A DNA stretch of 64,000 nucleotides from Akkermansia muciniphila. Lineage in GTDB: Bacteria > Verrucomicrobiota > Verrucomicrobiia > Verrucomicrobiales > Akkermansiaceae. Every line of letters begins with the position of its first letter. Position 1 is the stretch's first letter. The stretch spans positions 2,108,001 through 2,172,000 of the forward strand of contig NZ_CP114598.1 of the NCBI RefSeq assembly GCF_030848305.1, written 5' to 3'. The notes under the pieces were generated by a model, which made no database searches, was not told the DNA's origin, and worked only from the letters and a program-made list of their open reading frames with translations. A program made the position numbers and the translations under genes. Below are positions 8,532 through 17,464 of the stretch, piece by piece.

Positions 8532-9062
8532 ATGTCCTCTGCATCACTTCTACAGTTACTGGCGACTCAAGCCCGCTTGAGCGATGGCGAATTGGCCGAA
8601 CGTCTTGACATGACTGAAGAAGCCGTGCGGGCCCAGCGGGAGCAGTGGGAGCAGGAAGGCGTTATCCTCGGATACCAGGCTGTAGTGAATGAGGAATATG
8701 AACACGACAGCAAGGTGGCTGCTTTCATTGAAGTGAAAATGACGCCTGAACGCGACGGCGGTTTTGACCGCCTGGCGATGCGCATCTCACGGTTTGACGA
8801 AGTGTCCTCCTGTTATCTGGCAAGCGGAGGTTTTGACCTGCTGGTGCTGGTGGAAGGAAAAAGCATGCGGGAGATTGCCCGGTTTGTGGCGGAAAAACTT
8901 TCTACGCAGGAAGGGGTGTTGTCCACTTCCACACACTTTCATCTGAAAACCTACAAGAAAAAACGGTTGTGTGTTCGAAGATCCCGTGCAGACCGAACGC
9001 CTGGCCGTCGCTCCGTAATCCTCTGCCGTTACGAAAGGAATCATTATGAACTGGCAGAATAA
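8532..9062 (+). CDS. Lrp/AsnC family transcriptional regulator, C-terminus frameshifted
   Basis: Residues 1-50 form the AsnC-type winged helix (LSDGELAERLDMTEEAVRA) and residues 65-140 the RAM effector domain. The next gene is an aminotransferase, a pairing well known for Lrp-like regulators. In the frame as written the C-terminus after 'HLKTYKK' becomes an Arg-rich tail that runs 17 bp into the aminotransferase. Removing one A from the A6 run at 8958-8963 restores NGCVFEDPVQTERLAVAP and a stop at 9016-9018. That is the C-terminus expected for YugG-like members (x-G-V-x-F-E-x-x-x-x-x-E-R-x-V-V-x-P). Either the base is a sequencing error or the strain carries an altered tail. DNA-binding and RAM core are unaffected. 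Confidence 0.85.
   Translation: MSSASLLQLLATQARLSDGELAERLDMTEEAVRAQREQWEQEGVILGYQAVVNEEYEHDSKVAAFIEVKMTPERDGGFDRLAMRISRFDEVSSCYLASGGFDLLVLVEGKSMREIARFVAEKLSTQEGVLSTSTHFHLKTYKKKRLCVRRSRADRTPGRRSVILCRYERNHYELAE
8958..8963 (+). other. Homopolymer frameshift in the Lrp-like gene
   Basis: An A6 run where five A residues would keep the conserved Lrp C-terminus in frame. The restored reading ends at 9018, leaving a normal 27-bp gap with a GAAAGGA ribosome-binding site before the aminotransferase ATG at 9046. Confidence 0.8.
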
Positions 9063-10215
9063 AATAGCGGAGCAGGTAAGCTCCATACCCCGTTCCGGCA
9101 TCCGGGAATTCTTTGACCTGGTTACGGGGCGGACGGATATTATTTCCCTGGGCGTAGGGGAGCCGGACTTCGTGACGCCGTGGAACATACGGGAAGCGGC
9201 TATTTACTCCCTGGAAAAGGGTCATACCTCCTATACATCCAATTACGGGTTGGAATCCCTGCGCCGTTCCATCGTCAAATACGTGGACGGATTTTTCCAC
9301 GTCAACTACGATCCCCTGCGGGAAGTGCTGGTGACCGTAGGCGTAAGCGAGGCCATAGATCTCGCTCTCCGTGCCATTCTGAATCCGGGGGACGAGGTTC
9401 TTTACCACGAACCCTGTTATGTTTCCTATGCTCCCAGCGTCAATATGGCCTACGGCGTGGCTACCGCCGTTCCTACGAGCAAGAGGGATCTTTTCGCCCT
9501 TAACCCGGAGGTGTTGGAAGCGGCCATTACTCCGCGGACCAAAGTGCTGATGCTCAACTTCCCGACTAATCCTACCGGAGCGGTGGCCCCGGTGGAAACC
9601 CTTCAGGAAATTGCCCGCATCTGCATCAAGCACGATCTCATGGTGCTGACGGATGAAATTTACAGCGAACTGCGTTATGACGGCAAGCCGCATGTTTCCA
9701 TAGCTTCTCTGCCGGGGATGAAGGAACGCACGCTTCTGCTGCACGGCTTCTCCAAGGCATTCGCCATGACGGGGTTCCGCCTGGGTTATGCCTGCGGTCC
9801 GGAGCCGCTCATTTCCGCCATGATGAAAATTCATCAGTATTCCATGCTCTGCGCCCCCATTACTTCCCAGGAGGCGGCCATTGAAGCGTTGGAAAACGGG
9901 ACATCCGCCATGTTGAAAATGCGGGAAAGCTACCGACAGCGCCGGGATTATCTGGTGAAGCGCCTTAATGAGATCGGCATGGACTGCCACCTGCCTGGCG
10001 GTGCGTTCTATGTCTTCCCGGACATTTCCAAATTTGGCTTGACCAGCAAGGAGTTTGCCACCCGGCTGCTGATGGAGAAGCAGGTGGCCGCCGTGCCGGG
10101 GACCGCCTTCGGCGCGAGCGGAGAAGGCTTCCTGCGCTGTTGTTATGCGACCGCCTTTGACCAGATCAAGGAGGCCTGCAACCGCATGGAGCATTTTGTG
10201 AAAACTCTTTCCTGA
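9046..10215 (+). CDS. PLP-dependent class I/II aminotransferase
   Basis: A 389-residue fold-type I aminotransferase. It has the N-terminal 'SLGVGEPDF' substrate loop, 'NFPTNPTGA' with the PLP-contacting Asn, 'DEIYSEL', and the Schiff-base Lys in 'HGFSKAFAMTG' near residue 236, followed by 'FRLGYACGP' with the phosphate-binding Arg. It resembles the PatA/aromatic or alanine aminotransferase group; the exact amino donor cannot be read. GAAAGGA lies upstream of the start. It follows the Lrp-like gene, which probably controls it, and sits 13 bp before a CPBP protease gene. Confidence 0.92.
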   Translation: MNWQNKIAEQVSSIPRSGIREFFDLVTGRTDIISLGVGEPDFVTPWNIREAAIYSLEKGHTSYTSNYGLESLRRSIVKYVDGFFHVNYDPLREVLVTVGVSEAIDLALRAILNPGDEVLYHEPCYVSYAPSVNMAYGVATAVPTSKRDLFALNPEVLEAAITPRTKVLMLNFPTNPTGAVAPVETLQEIARICIKHDLMVLTDEIYSELRYDGKPHVSIASLPGMKERTLLLHGFSKAFAMTGFRLGYACGPEPLISAMMKIHQYSMLCAPITSQEAAIEALENGTSAMLKMRESYRQRRDYLVKRLNEIGMDCHLPGGAFYVFPDISKFGLTSKEFATRLLMEKQVAAVPGTAFGASGEGFLRCCYATAFDQIKEACNRMEHFVKTLS

Positions 10216-10228
10216 CCCGGCAGTATTC

Positions 10229-11008
10229 ATGAACTCCGTGACGGAGGCGCTGAAAACAAAGGCGTATGTGGCGCCGTTTGCAGTATTCATGGGCTTTACC
10301 CTGGTATGGCAGTTTGGCGCCCCGTTTCTGGAATGGGACCACCCGGCTGCACCCTGGTGGAGAAGGGCGCCGGAACAATGGCTGTACCCCGTTCAGGCGA
10401 TCGTTTGTTTTGCCCTGGTTTTCCGGTGGAAAAAAGCCATTGATTGGGATTGGCGGTGGAAGCCCGCTGCCTGGGGAATTCTGTTCGGCGTGCTGGGTAT
10501 CCTGTGCTGGCTGGCCCCGACCATGATAGCGGACCGCCTGCCCGGAGGCGCGGACGCCTGGTTTGGTCATCCCTCCTGGCCCTGGTACCGGTATCTGCTG
10601 GGAATTGACGCGCGTCCGGAGGGGTTTGATCCGGGCATCGTCTTCCTTACGGATTCCTGGAGCTGGCTGGCGGCCCTGGTGCTGCGTTTCTTCCGTGCCG
10701 TGGTTGTGGTGGCTCTGGTGGAGGAACTTTTCTGGCGCGGCTATCTGATGCGTTTGATGGTGAATCCGGACCATCCTTGGAAGGTGCCATTCGGCGCTCA
10801 TAGCTGGAAGGCATACTGGGTGACTACCCTCTGTTTCATGGCGGTGCACCAGCCCGTGGACTACTGCGGCGCGTTCGTTTACGGTTCCCTGGCATATCTG
10901 CTTGCCGTCTGGCGGAAAAATCTGTGCGCCGTGATCGTGATGCATGCGGCGGCGAATGCGCTGCTGGGCTGGGCCGCTCTGGCATGGGGCAAATACGGAT
11001 TATGGTGA
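10229..11008 (+). CDS. CPBP-family intramembrane metalloprotease, CAAX protease-related
   Basis: A 259-residue polytopic membrane protein with the CPBP (Abi) motifs: 'EELFWRGYL' (EExxxR) near residue 170, then 'FMAVHQ' and a C-terminal 'VIVMHAAANALLGW' helix supplying the second His. Its length and the Trp-rich N-terminal half fit the CAAX protease-related type found in genomes with exosortase and PEP-CTERM proteins (family knowledge, TIGR03008-like). A PEP-CTERM remnant near 54.4 kb supports that context. The physiological substrate is unknown. It is in line with the aminotransferase upstream and a YdcF-like gene downstream. Confidence 0.85.
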   Translation: MNSVTEALKTKAYVAPFAVFMGFTLVWQFGAPFLEWDHPAAPWWRRAPEQWLYPVQAIVCFALVFRWKKAIDWDWRWKPAAWGILFGVLGILCWLAPTMIADRLPGGADAWFGHPSWPWYRYLLGIDARPEGFDPGIVFLTDSWSWLAALVLRFFRAVVVVALVEELFWRGYLMRLMVNPDHPWKVPFGAHSWKAYWVTTLCFMAVHQPVDYCGAFVYGSLAYLLAVWRKNLCAVIVMHAAANALLGWAALAWGKYGLW

Positions 11009-11052
11009 ATCCGGCGTTTACAGGGAGGAATTTCTTGAGTACATAAAAGCCG

Positions 11053-11715
11053 ATGACTCCAGAGGAAGCCATAGAAATTTTGTGGGACTACCATCACGTG
11101 AAGCAGGTGCTGCATCCGGCGGAACTCATTTTCATTCTTGGCAGCAATGACATAAGGGTGGCGGAATATGCGGCGGAACTTTATGCCCGGAAGCTGGCTC
11201 CCCTGTTGCTCTTTTCCGGCGGGATGGGGCGTTTTACGGGGGAATGGGCTGTACCGGAAGCGGAACTTTTCGCAGAGGCGGCCATGAAGAAGGGCGTGCC
11301 GGGGGATTGCATCCTCATTGAAAACAAATCCACCAACACGGGAGAAAATGTCCGCTTTTCCCGCGCTGTCCTGGAAAAAGCCGGCATTCCGGAACCATCC
11401 AGCCTCATTGCCCTGCAAAAGCCCTATATGGAACGGCGAACGCTGGCTACGCTCCAGGCCCAGTGGCCGGAAGCGCGGGTGGCGGTCAGCTCCCCTCCCT
11501 TCACGTTCAGGGAATACCTGACCGGGGAACTGCCGCAGGAGCTGGTAGTCTCCGCCATGGTGGGGGACTTTCAAAGGATACTGGAATATCCTAAACAGGG
11601 ATTTTCCACGGAACAGCCTGTGACTCCGGAGGCGATGGCGGCATTCCGCACGCTGGTGGAAGCGGGTTATGGCTCCCAGCTGCTCAAGGGGGTTCCCCTC
11701 CCCTGGAATTCTTGA
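11053..11715 (+). CDS. YdcF/SanA-like DUF218 protein
   Basis: A 220-residue protein with the DUF218 core. It has an 'LIFILGSND' first strand, 'EYAAELYARKLAPLLLFSGG' with the SGG motif, and 'ENKSTNTGENVRFSRAVLE', which carries the conserved E-x-x-S-x-x-T-x-E-N signature. It lacks a signal peptide or membrane helix, so it resembles cytoplasmic E. coli YdcF and not the membrane-anchored ElyC/SanA. YdcF has been reported to bind S-adenosylmethionine; activity here is not predictable. It is separated by 44 bp from the CPBP protease gene. Confidence 0.85.
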   Translation: MTPEEAIEILWDYHHVKQVLHPAELIFILGSNDIRVAEYAAELYARKLAPLLLFSGGMGRFTGEWAVPEAELFAEAAMKKGVPGDCILIENKSTNTGENVRFSRAVLEKAGIPEPSSLIALQKPYMERRTLATLQAQWPEARVAVSSPPFTFREYLTGELPQELVVSAMVGDFQRILEYPKQGFSTEQPVTPEAMAAFRTLVEAGYGSQLLKGVPLPWNS

Positions 11716-11785
11716 GAAGACACGCTTTTTGCTTTCACTGAACGCTGATTGCGGGCATCAATACAACCCGCATAGCCAACCCAAT

Positions 11786-11791
11786 TATATA
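11786..11791 (+). promoter_or_regulatory. Possible -10 element directly before glyQS
   Basis: TATATA ends 7 bp before the ATG of glycyl-tRNA synthetase, and no Shine-Dalgarno sequence lies between. If used, the transcript would be leaderless or nearly so. No good -35 is visible. Confidence 0.35.
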
Positions 11792-11798
11792 ACTCATC

Positions 11799-13376
11799 AT
11801 GGCAGACAGAACCAACACAGACCCCGCCCGAATGGAAAAAATCGTGAGCCTCTGTAAAAGGAGGGGATTCATCTTCCAGTCAGCTGAAATTTACGGCGGT
11901 CTGAACGGTTGCTGGGACTATGGTCCCATGGGGGTGGAACTCAAGCGCAATCTGAAGGAATACTGGTGGCGTAAAAATGTGCAGGAACGCGAGGATGTGG
12001 TCGGCATGGACGGTTCTATCCTGACGCATAACTCCGTACTGGTGGCTTCCGGTCATGTGGGCGGATTTTCCGACCCGATGTGCGATTGCCTGTTGACCAA
12101 GGAGCGTCTGCGTGCGGACCAGGTTCCGGCCCAGAGCGGCATGGGGTTTTTCTATACCGGAGCCGCCAAAAAAGACGGTTCCTGGAATATTGAAAAGAAG
12201 TACTCCGTTCTGGTGGAATCTGAAAAACAGGCGGACAAGGCCCGTAAGACCGCGGCTCAATACTATGCCCAGCTGGCCGGCAAGGATGTCTCTTACAAGG
12301 ACATGGAACTGAAGGGCGAGTGCATGGAAACCGTAACGGATTCCACCATGTACAACCCTGCCAACGGTTCCCTGCTGACGGAAGCCCGTGAGTTCAATCT
12401 CATGTTCAAGACAACCATTGGAGCTACCTCTGATGAAAACGATCCCAACGCTACGGGCTGGCTGCGCCCGGAAACGGCCCAGTCCATTTTCTGCCAGTAT
12501 AAAAACATTCTGGACAGCTCCCGCGTCAAACTGCCTTTCGGGATCGCCCAGATCGGCAAATCTTTCCGCAACGAAATCAACCCGAGAAACTTCACTTTCC
12601 GTTCCCGCGAATTCGAACAAATGGAAATTGAATATTTCTGCCGGCCGGAAGACGGGCTGCGCCTGGTGGATGAATGGCTGGAACACCGCCTCTGCTTCTA
12701 TGACGAGGTGGGGGTCCCGCGCGAACACATTCATATTTTGGATGTGCCGGACGGCGAACGCGCGTTCTACTCCAAGAAAACCTATGACCTGGAGTATGAA
12801 TTCCCCTTCGGCATCCAGGAACTGGAAGGCATCGCCTACCGGACGGATTATGACCTGAGCTGCCATCAGAAAGGTTCCGGCCGTCCGCTGGAATACTTTG
12901 ATGAAGAGACGCGGGAGAAATTCATTCCCCATGTGGTGGAGCCTTCGGCCGGTTGTGACCGCACCATTCTGGCCATCATCTGCGAAGCTTACGATGAAGA
13001 GGAACTGGTGGACGACAAAGGTAAAAAAGATGTCCGCACGGTGCTCCGCTTCGTGCCCCGCATGGCCCCGATCAAGGCGGCCATCTTCCCTCTGCTTAAG
13101 AAAAACGGGGAACAGGTGCGTATTGCCCGGGAAATTGAAAAGACGCTTCAGCCGTGGATGTCCGTCTTTTATGATGAAACGGGAGCCGTCGGCCGCCGTT
13201 ACCGCCGCCAGGATGAAGTGGGTACTCCTTTCTGCATTACGGTGGATTTTGAAACGCTCGGAGAAAACGATGCTTCTCTCAAGGGGACGGTGACCATTCG
13301 CCACCGCGACTCCATGAAACAGGAACGTGTTGCAATTAACGACCTGCTGCATTGGCTGATTGCCCGCGTGCGTTAA
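11799..13376 (+). CDS. glyQS: Glycine--tRNA ligase, single-chain class II type
   Basis: A 525-residue synthetase of the eukaryote/archaea-like alpha2 type. Motif 1 region 'FQSAEIYGGLNGCWDYGPMG' is near the start, followed by 'GWLRPETAQSIF', motif 2 'IAQIGKSFRNEI' with 'REFEQMEIEYF', and class II motif 3 'VVEPSAGCDRTILAI'. The C-terminal anticodon-binding domain ends with 'GTVTIRHRDSMKQERV'. It charges tRNA-Gly in the cytoplasm; one such tRNA gene lies at 33.3 kb. No Shine-Dalgarno precedes the ATG. An intrinsic terminator follows, so the gene is probably transcribed alone. Confidence 0.97.
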   Translation: MADRTNTDPARMEKIVSLCKRRGFIFQSAEIYGGLNGCWDYGPMGVELKRNLKEYWWRKNVQEREDVVGMDGSILTHNSVLVASGHVGGFSDPMCDCLLTKERLRADQVPAQSGMGFFYTGAAKKDGSWNIEKKYSVLVESEKQADKARKTAAQYYAQLAGKDVSYKDMELKGECMETVTDSTMYNPANGSLLTEAREFNLMFKTTIGATSDENDPNATGWLRPETAQSIFCQYKNILDSSRVKLPFGIAQIGKSFRNEINPRNFTFRSREFEQMEIEYFCRPEDGLRLVDEWLEHRLCFYDEVGVPREHIHILDVPDGERAFYSKKTYDLEYEFPFGIQELEGIAYRTDYDLSCHQKGSGRPLEYFDEETREKFIPHVVEPSAGCDRTILAIICEAYDEEELVDDKGKKDVRTVLRFVPRMAPIKAAIFPLLKKNGEQVRIAREIEKTLQPWMSVFYDETGAVGRRYRRQDEVGTPFCITVDFETLGENDASLKGTVTIRHRDSMKQERVAINDLLHWLIARVR

Positions 13377-13415
13377 TGTTTTTTTCAGCGGTTTGAGGCC
13401 GGAAAATGCCTTCAG

Positions 13416-13447
13416 AGCCGTCCCGTTTACAGCGGGACGGCTTTTTA
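13416..13447 (+). terminator. Terminator of glyQS
   Basis: AGCCGTCCCG pairs with CGGGACGGCT around a 7-base loop and is followed by TTTT. Confidence 0.88.
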
Positions 13448-13783
13448 TTTCCCAAATAGCAGCGGAGAAAGGGGGCTTGGATGGCCAATATCGAAAGTGA
13501 TTTTTCCGGAAGAAGGCCCATTGTTCCGGAATCAGTATGACAGGAGGCTGGCGCATTTTTTGATGCGGGTATGCCCGGCGGGAAATGGGTGCTTTTTACA
13601 CGTTCGCGAAAAGCATATTGAATGAAATTTTAATGAGAGTTATTGACGGCCTGCCAGCAGAAAAGGAAGATGACGGACGAGGCGGTTCGGAAAAAACGTC
13701 CTGATTTTTGAGCTTTTTTTCTCATCTGCTGTCAAAGGTTTATACGGCATGGAATGATGCAATCAGGTAGAAAGAAGATATTA
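13448..13783. other. Intergenic region without a supported gene
   Basis: These 336 bp hold no convincing gene on either strand. The second half is AT-richer and probably contains the promoter of the following aldo/keto reductase, but no clear -35/-10 pair could be picked. Confidence 0.4.
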
Positions 13784-14614
13784 ATGATGGAACATTCAGT
13801 AATTTTTCCGGACCATCGGAAGGTTTGCGCCCTGGGACAGGGAACCTGGAAAATGGGAAAATCAGCGTTGAGGGAAACCGATGAGATAGATGCTTTGCGC
13901 GTCGGCATTGAGCTGGGCATGAGCGTAGTGGATACGGCAGAGATGTATGGCAACGAGGAAATGGTGGGAGCGGCAATCCGCGGATTGCGTGACCGTGTGT
14001 TCCTGGTTACCAAGGTGCTGCCCGGCAACGCCAGCAGGACTGGAACCAAAGCGGCCTGCGAACGGAGCCTGAACAGGCTGAAGACGGACTATGTGGATTT
14101 GTTTCTGCTTCACTGGGGCGGTCCCCATCCCATTGAAGATACGGTTGCCTCCATGGTTGAGCTGCAGCAGGAGGGTAAGATAAAGGCCTGGGGCGTGAGC
14201 AATATGGACGTTCCGGAAATGGAGCGGTTTTATGCCGTCCCGGGGGGAGCCTCCTGCGCCGCCAACCAGATTCTTTATAATCTGGCCCATCGCGGCGTGG
14301 AGTACGATTTGCTGCCGTGGTGCCGGGAGCGTCACCTTCCCGTGATGGCCTATTCGCCTGCGGATGAAGGGCGGCTTTCCCGCAATCCGGTGCTGATGGG
14401 AATTGCGCAGAAGCATGAGGCCACCCCGGTGCAGATTGCCCTGGCCTGGATTCTGCGCCGCCCCGGAATGATTGCGATCCCCAAGGCCGGCTCCGTCACG
14501 CATGTGCAGGAGAATTACCGGAGCTTGTCCATTGAGCTGACTGCGGAAGATGTGGATTTGCTGGATGAGGCTTTTCCGCCCCCGGTCAGCAAGGTGCATC
14601 TGGATTCCTGGTAA
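13784..14614 (+). CDS. Aldo/keto reductase
   Basis: A 276-residue TIM-barrel oxidoreductase with the AKR tetrad: Asp and Tyr in 'VDTAEMYGNEE', Lys in 'VTKVL' and His in 'FLLHWGG'. The NADPH-binding C-terminal 'AIPKAGSVTHVQEN' is intact. The start at 13784 (Met-Met-Glu) is preferred over 13754 because AGAAAGAAG precedes it at suitable distance and the extra residues are not family-like. Substrate is unknown. It is more distantly related to the two AKRs at 40 and 42 kb and lies alone between long intergenic regions. Confidence 0.9.
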   Translation: MMEHSVIFPDHRKVCALGQGTWKMGKSALRETDEIDALRVGIELGMSVVDTAEMYGNEEMVGAAIRGLRDRVFLVTKVLPGNASRTGTKAACERSLNRLKTDYVDLFLLHWGGPHPIEDTVASMVELQQEGKIKAWGVSNMDVPEMERFYAVPGGASCAANQILYNLAHRGVEYDLLPWCRERHLPVMAYSPADEGRLSRNPVLMGIAQKHEATPVQIALAWILRRPGMIAIPKAGSVTHVQENYRSLSIELTAEDVDLLDEAFPPPVSKVHLDSW

Positions 14615-14920
14615 ACCGTGACGCCGTCCGACAGTCGGAGTGAAACGGGACGCGCGGATTTTCCTGACGCATCAGAATGGTTTTAAGCCCTTCATCTGTA
14701 CCGGGATGAAAGGGTGTCTGCGGATAATTTCCATATACGCATGCCTTGATGATCCTTGTGGGTACGATATGAGGGAGGCATTGGCTTTGCCGTTCGTAAG
14801 GCCGGGGAATCCGCTGACGCATATCCGGAAGGGGGACCGGATATTTTTATTTGAAAAGAAGAATGTGCTGTTTTCCCGTTCCAGCTTCTTCAGCAGGAAA
14901 GAAGGCTGAATGCGGCTGTG
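14615..14920. other. Intergenic region between convergent genes
   Basis: About 300 bp between the end of the aldo/keto reductase and the terminator of the Bat operon. An 89-codon open frame at 14640-14909 has no recognisable protein character and no ribosome-binding site, so nothing is called. Confidence 0.4.
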
Positions 14921-14925
14921 AGAAA

Positions 14926-14966
14926 GCCGCCCTTCCGGGGGAATACGGCATTCCCGGAGAGGCGGC
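14926..14966 (-). terminator. Probable terminator of the Bat operon
   Basis: On the minus strand GCCGCC...CTCCGGGAAT pairs with ATTCCCCCGG...GGCGGC around a short loop and is followed by TTTCT. The T tract is short, so efficiency is uncertain. Confidence 0.6.
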
Positions 14967-14996
14967 TCCAGAAAAGGGGCGGGAAGATCAAAAGCG

Positions 14997-17411
14997 TTAC
15001 AGCGGCTGCGCGGCCGTCCTGGGTATCCAGACAGGCGTATTCTGGAAGGTGCTGGCGTAGTACCAGGAGCCGCGTTCCGCGCGCAGGATGAGCGGGGTGG
15101 ATTCCGGCAGGGTGATGAGCGCCGGGCTGTTCATGTCCGCCGCATGTCTGCCGGGCGTTTTTTGGGTAACGACCAGCAACCGGTTCGCCGGAATGGATTC
15201 CGGGGTTTCCGGGTACATGATGTAGTTCATGACAGCCGCTACGGTGACCAGTCCGCTCAGGGTGGCCAGAATGGTCAGCAGCGCCCCGTGTTTGCGGGTA
15301 ACGGTCAGCAGGGCCAGGAAGGTAAGCATGACGGCCCCGGACAGGATGGCGATGGGGCCGAGCGTATCATGGCTGATGTAAGTGAGCCACTGGTTTTCCG
15401 TGGTATTGGCGGGCAGGATGGCTCCCTCCTTGCGTTCGATGAATTGCAGGTTGTATTCAGCTTCCGTGAAGTATGGGGAGAGTTCCAGGGCGCGGCGGTA
15501 ATTGAGGGCAGCCAGCCCGGGCTTGTTCATGCGGTAATAGGAATTGCCGATGCCGAAGCAGGCGTAGGCTCGTTCTGACCTGGAAAGCTCCGTATTGCCG
15601 CTTTCCTTGCTGAAGTAGTCGATGGCTTTGGCGTATTCTCCCTGTTCATAGGCTTTTACGCCCAGGTTTTCCGTTTCCGACGCGTTTCCGGCTGTTCCGG
15701 CCAGAGACAGGGCCAATACGGCGGCCACCATGAGAACGGGAAGCTTGGCGATGGCTTTTTTAATAGCCTGGAGCATGCGCTGGCGTTCCGCGTGCGGCAG
15801 TTCGTCCGAGGATTCCGAAGGCTTGAATGCCTTGTCGTCCCGGAGTTGAAGGATATCTTTCATTTGTTCATTCTGCTTGGAAGGAGGAATATAGGATTCA
15901 ATAAAGTTGCCGGCGGAGCGCAGGAATTCCGTGGAGCTTGCCTGGCGCGGAGCGGAGGCGAGCCTGCGGAAGGCTCTCATGCGTTCCCTGGCCGTGAAGC
16001 TTTCCTTCCGGATTTTCCGGATGTAGCGGATCAGAGCCATTCCCAGCAGGACGACGGCGGGGATGTAGGCCAGGAAATACCATCCCCAGTGAGCCGGAGC
16101 GGTAAGGGCGTTCATAACGGCGGCGGGCATGATTCCGTAAATATCCGTCATTTCCGCTACCGGAATGGCGCCAGCCGGGGGGGGCGTGGCGGGAGCGGCG
16201 CCTCCGGCCGCCGTTCCTGTGATGACCGAGGCCTTCCATTCCAGGGGAATGGGGGCAGTCGTTACGGTTTTGTACTGCTGCGTGCTGGGGTCAAAAAAAG
16301 TGAGTTCAAAGGGTGGGATGGCATCCGTCTGGGCGACCGGGCGCATCATTTGCTGAAATTCCACGGTTCCCTGGATGGAGCGCGTATTCTGGCCCGGGTC
16401 CAGCTTGTTGGGAGGGTAGAGCTTCCAGTTGGAGGCGTCCGTGAGGGCCGGGCAGGCGATGCTGTGGATGTTGCCTGTTCCTGTTACCCTGATTTTCACG
16501 GTAATGGGTTCATTGGCGCTGAGATCCCGCGCATCCGTGGTGGAGGAGATGCGGAAATTCCCTACGGCATTGGTGAAGGAAGCGGGAGCTCCCTGTGGAA
16601 GTTCCTGGGCCGTGATTTTTACTTCTGGAATAGCCATTTCCACCAGCACTTCCGAACGGATGAAGTTGGCGATGAGAGGATCCGCCTCCGGCAGGGCGGC
16701 GCGGGCCGTGACAGCGCCGGATGCCGTTACTTCCCCGGCGCGCAGCGGGAACAGGGTGCTCTGGAAGGTCATGACATTCCAGTTGACGCCTTTATAAAGT
16801 ACGGAGCCGCGAGGCTGGCCGCGGAGCAGTTCCACCAGCGTGGGTTCAAAGCGCCAGGTAGCCAGGTTGGAGGTGGTAATGGCGGGCGCCGTGTATTCCA
16901 GAATGTATTCCGGAGCATAAATTTTCAGTTCGCAGCGGTCCGGCTGGTGGACATAGGGCTTCTGGTTATCCACATGCCAAAGCATGCCATACGGAACTGC
17001 TGTGCCGTTCAGATTCAGCGTATTCCATTTGATGGCGCTGTACGGGTAGACAGCCAGCGTCTGGGGAAGCGTGGTATAGGTGCGGCCATTGTTGGCCTGC
17101 AGGGTCAGGGAAGGGATTTCCACGGTGCCCACTTCGTCCGGCGTCACTTCAATGGCCATCAGGAAGGCGGATTGGTTGGGGGCCCCCGGCCAGCGGATGT
17201 AGTTGCCCTGGCTGACCCAGCGCAGGCTAGCGCCCTTTACACGGGGAAGCGGATCCTGGCGGGCGATGCTGCCGTCCGTCAGGATGATGAAAAGACGGGT
17301 TTGTTCTCCCGGCACAACGGCGTCGGACAGCCAGGTGGTAACCACCTGCTGAGCCATCAGCGTGACAGTCATGCAGAAGAAAAGCGAAAGAATGGCGAGC
17401 AGTTTTTTCAT
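14997..17411 (-). CDS. BatD-BatE fusion protein
   Basis: An 804-residue membrane protein joining two Bat components. A signal peptide (residues 1-20) precedes a beta-rich BatD region with repeated Ig-like strands to about residue 420. A membrane helix lies near 445-465, with a cytoplasmic-looking basic segment 465-560. A second hydrophobic segment near 565-585 leads into TPR-like repeats (GVKAYEQGEYAKAIDYF, then GIGNSYYRMNKPGLAALNYR). Two more helices follow near 695-735 and a C-terminal SH3-like domain ('LRAERGSWYYA', 'PVWIPR'). BatE normally consists of TPR plus SH3. It is the last gene of the MoxR/Bat operon, first described as an aerotolerance operon in Bacteroides. Confidence 0.82.
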   Translation of the reverse strand: MKKLLAILSLFFCMTVTLMAQQVVTTWLSDAVVPGEQTRLFIILTDGSIARQDPLPRVKGASLRWVSQGNYIRWPGAPNQSAFLMAIEVTPDEVGTVEIPSLTLQANNGRTYTTLPQTLAVYPYSAIKWNTLNLNGTAVPYGMLWHVDNQKPYVHQPDRCELKIYAPEYILEYTAPAITTSNLATWRFEPTLVELLRGQPRGSVLYKGVNWNVMTFQSTLFPLRAGEVTASGAVTARAALPEADPLIANFIRSEVLVEMAIPEVKITAQELPQGAPASFTNAVGNFRISSTTDARDLSANEPITVKIRVTGTGNIHSIACPALTDASNWKLYPPNKLDPGQNTRSIQGTVEFQQMMRPVAQTDAIPPFELTFFDPSTQQYKTVTTAPIPLEWKASVITGTAAGGAAPATPPPAGAIPVAEMTDIYGIMPAAVMNALTAPAHWGWYFLAYIPAVVLLGMALIRYIRKIRKESFTARERMRAFRRLASAPRQASSTEFLRSAGNFIESYIPPSKQNEQMKDILQLRDDKAFKPSESSDELPHAERQRMLQAIKKAIAKLPVLMVAAVLALSLAGTAGNASETENLGVKAYEQGEYAKAIDYFSKESGNTELSRSERAYACFGIGNSYYRMNKPGLAALNYRRALELSPYFTEAEYNLQFIERKEGAILPANTTENQWLTYISHDTLGPIAILSGAVMLTFLALLTVTRKHGALLTILATLSGLVTVAAVMNYIMYPETPESIPANRLLVVTQKTPGRHAADMNSPALITLPESTPLILRAERGSWYYASTFQNTPVWIPRTAAQPL

Positions 17412-17464
17412 TGTATTGCGGGATATGGTTAAAGGGGTGGCATCGCGGATGCGGGAGGAACGGG

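Noticed and set aside
13448-13783. Riboswitch before the aldo/keto reductase
   Set aside because: No stable conserved structure was seen; only the glyQS terminator and AT-rich sequence are present.
14640-14909. 89-codon plus-strand open frame after the aldo/keto reductase
   Set aside because: No ribosome-binding site, no family resemblance and amino-acid composition typical of random sequence.
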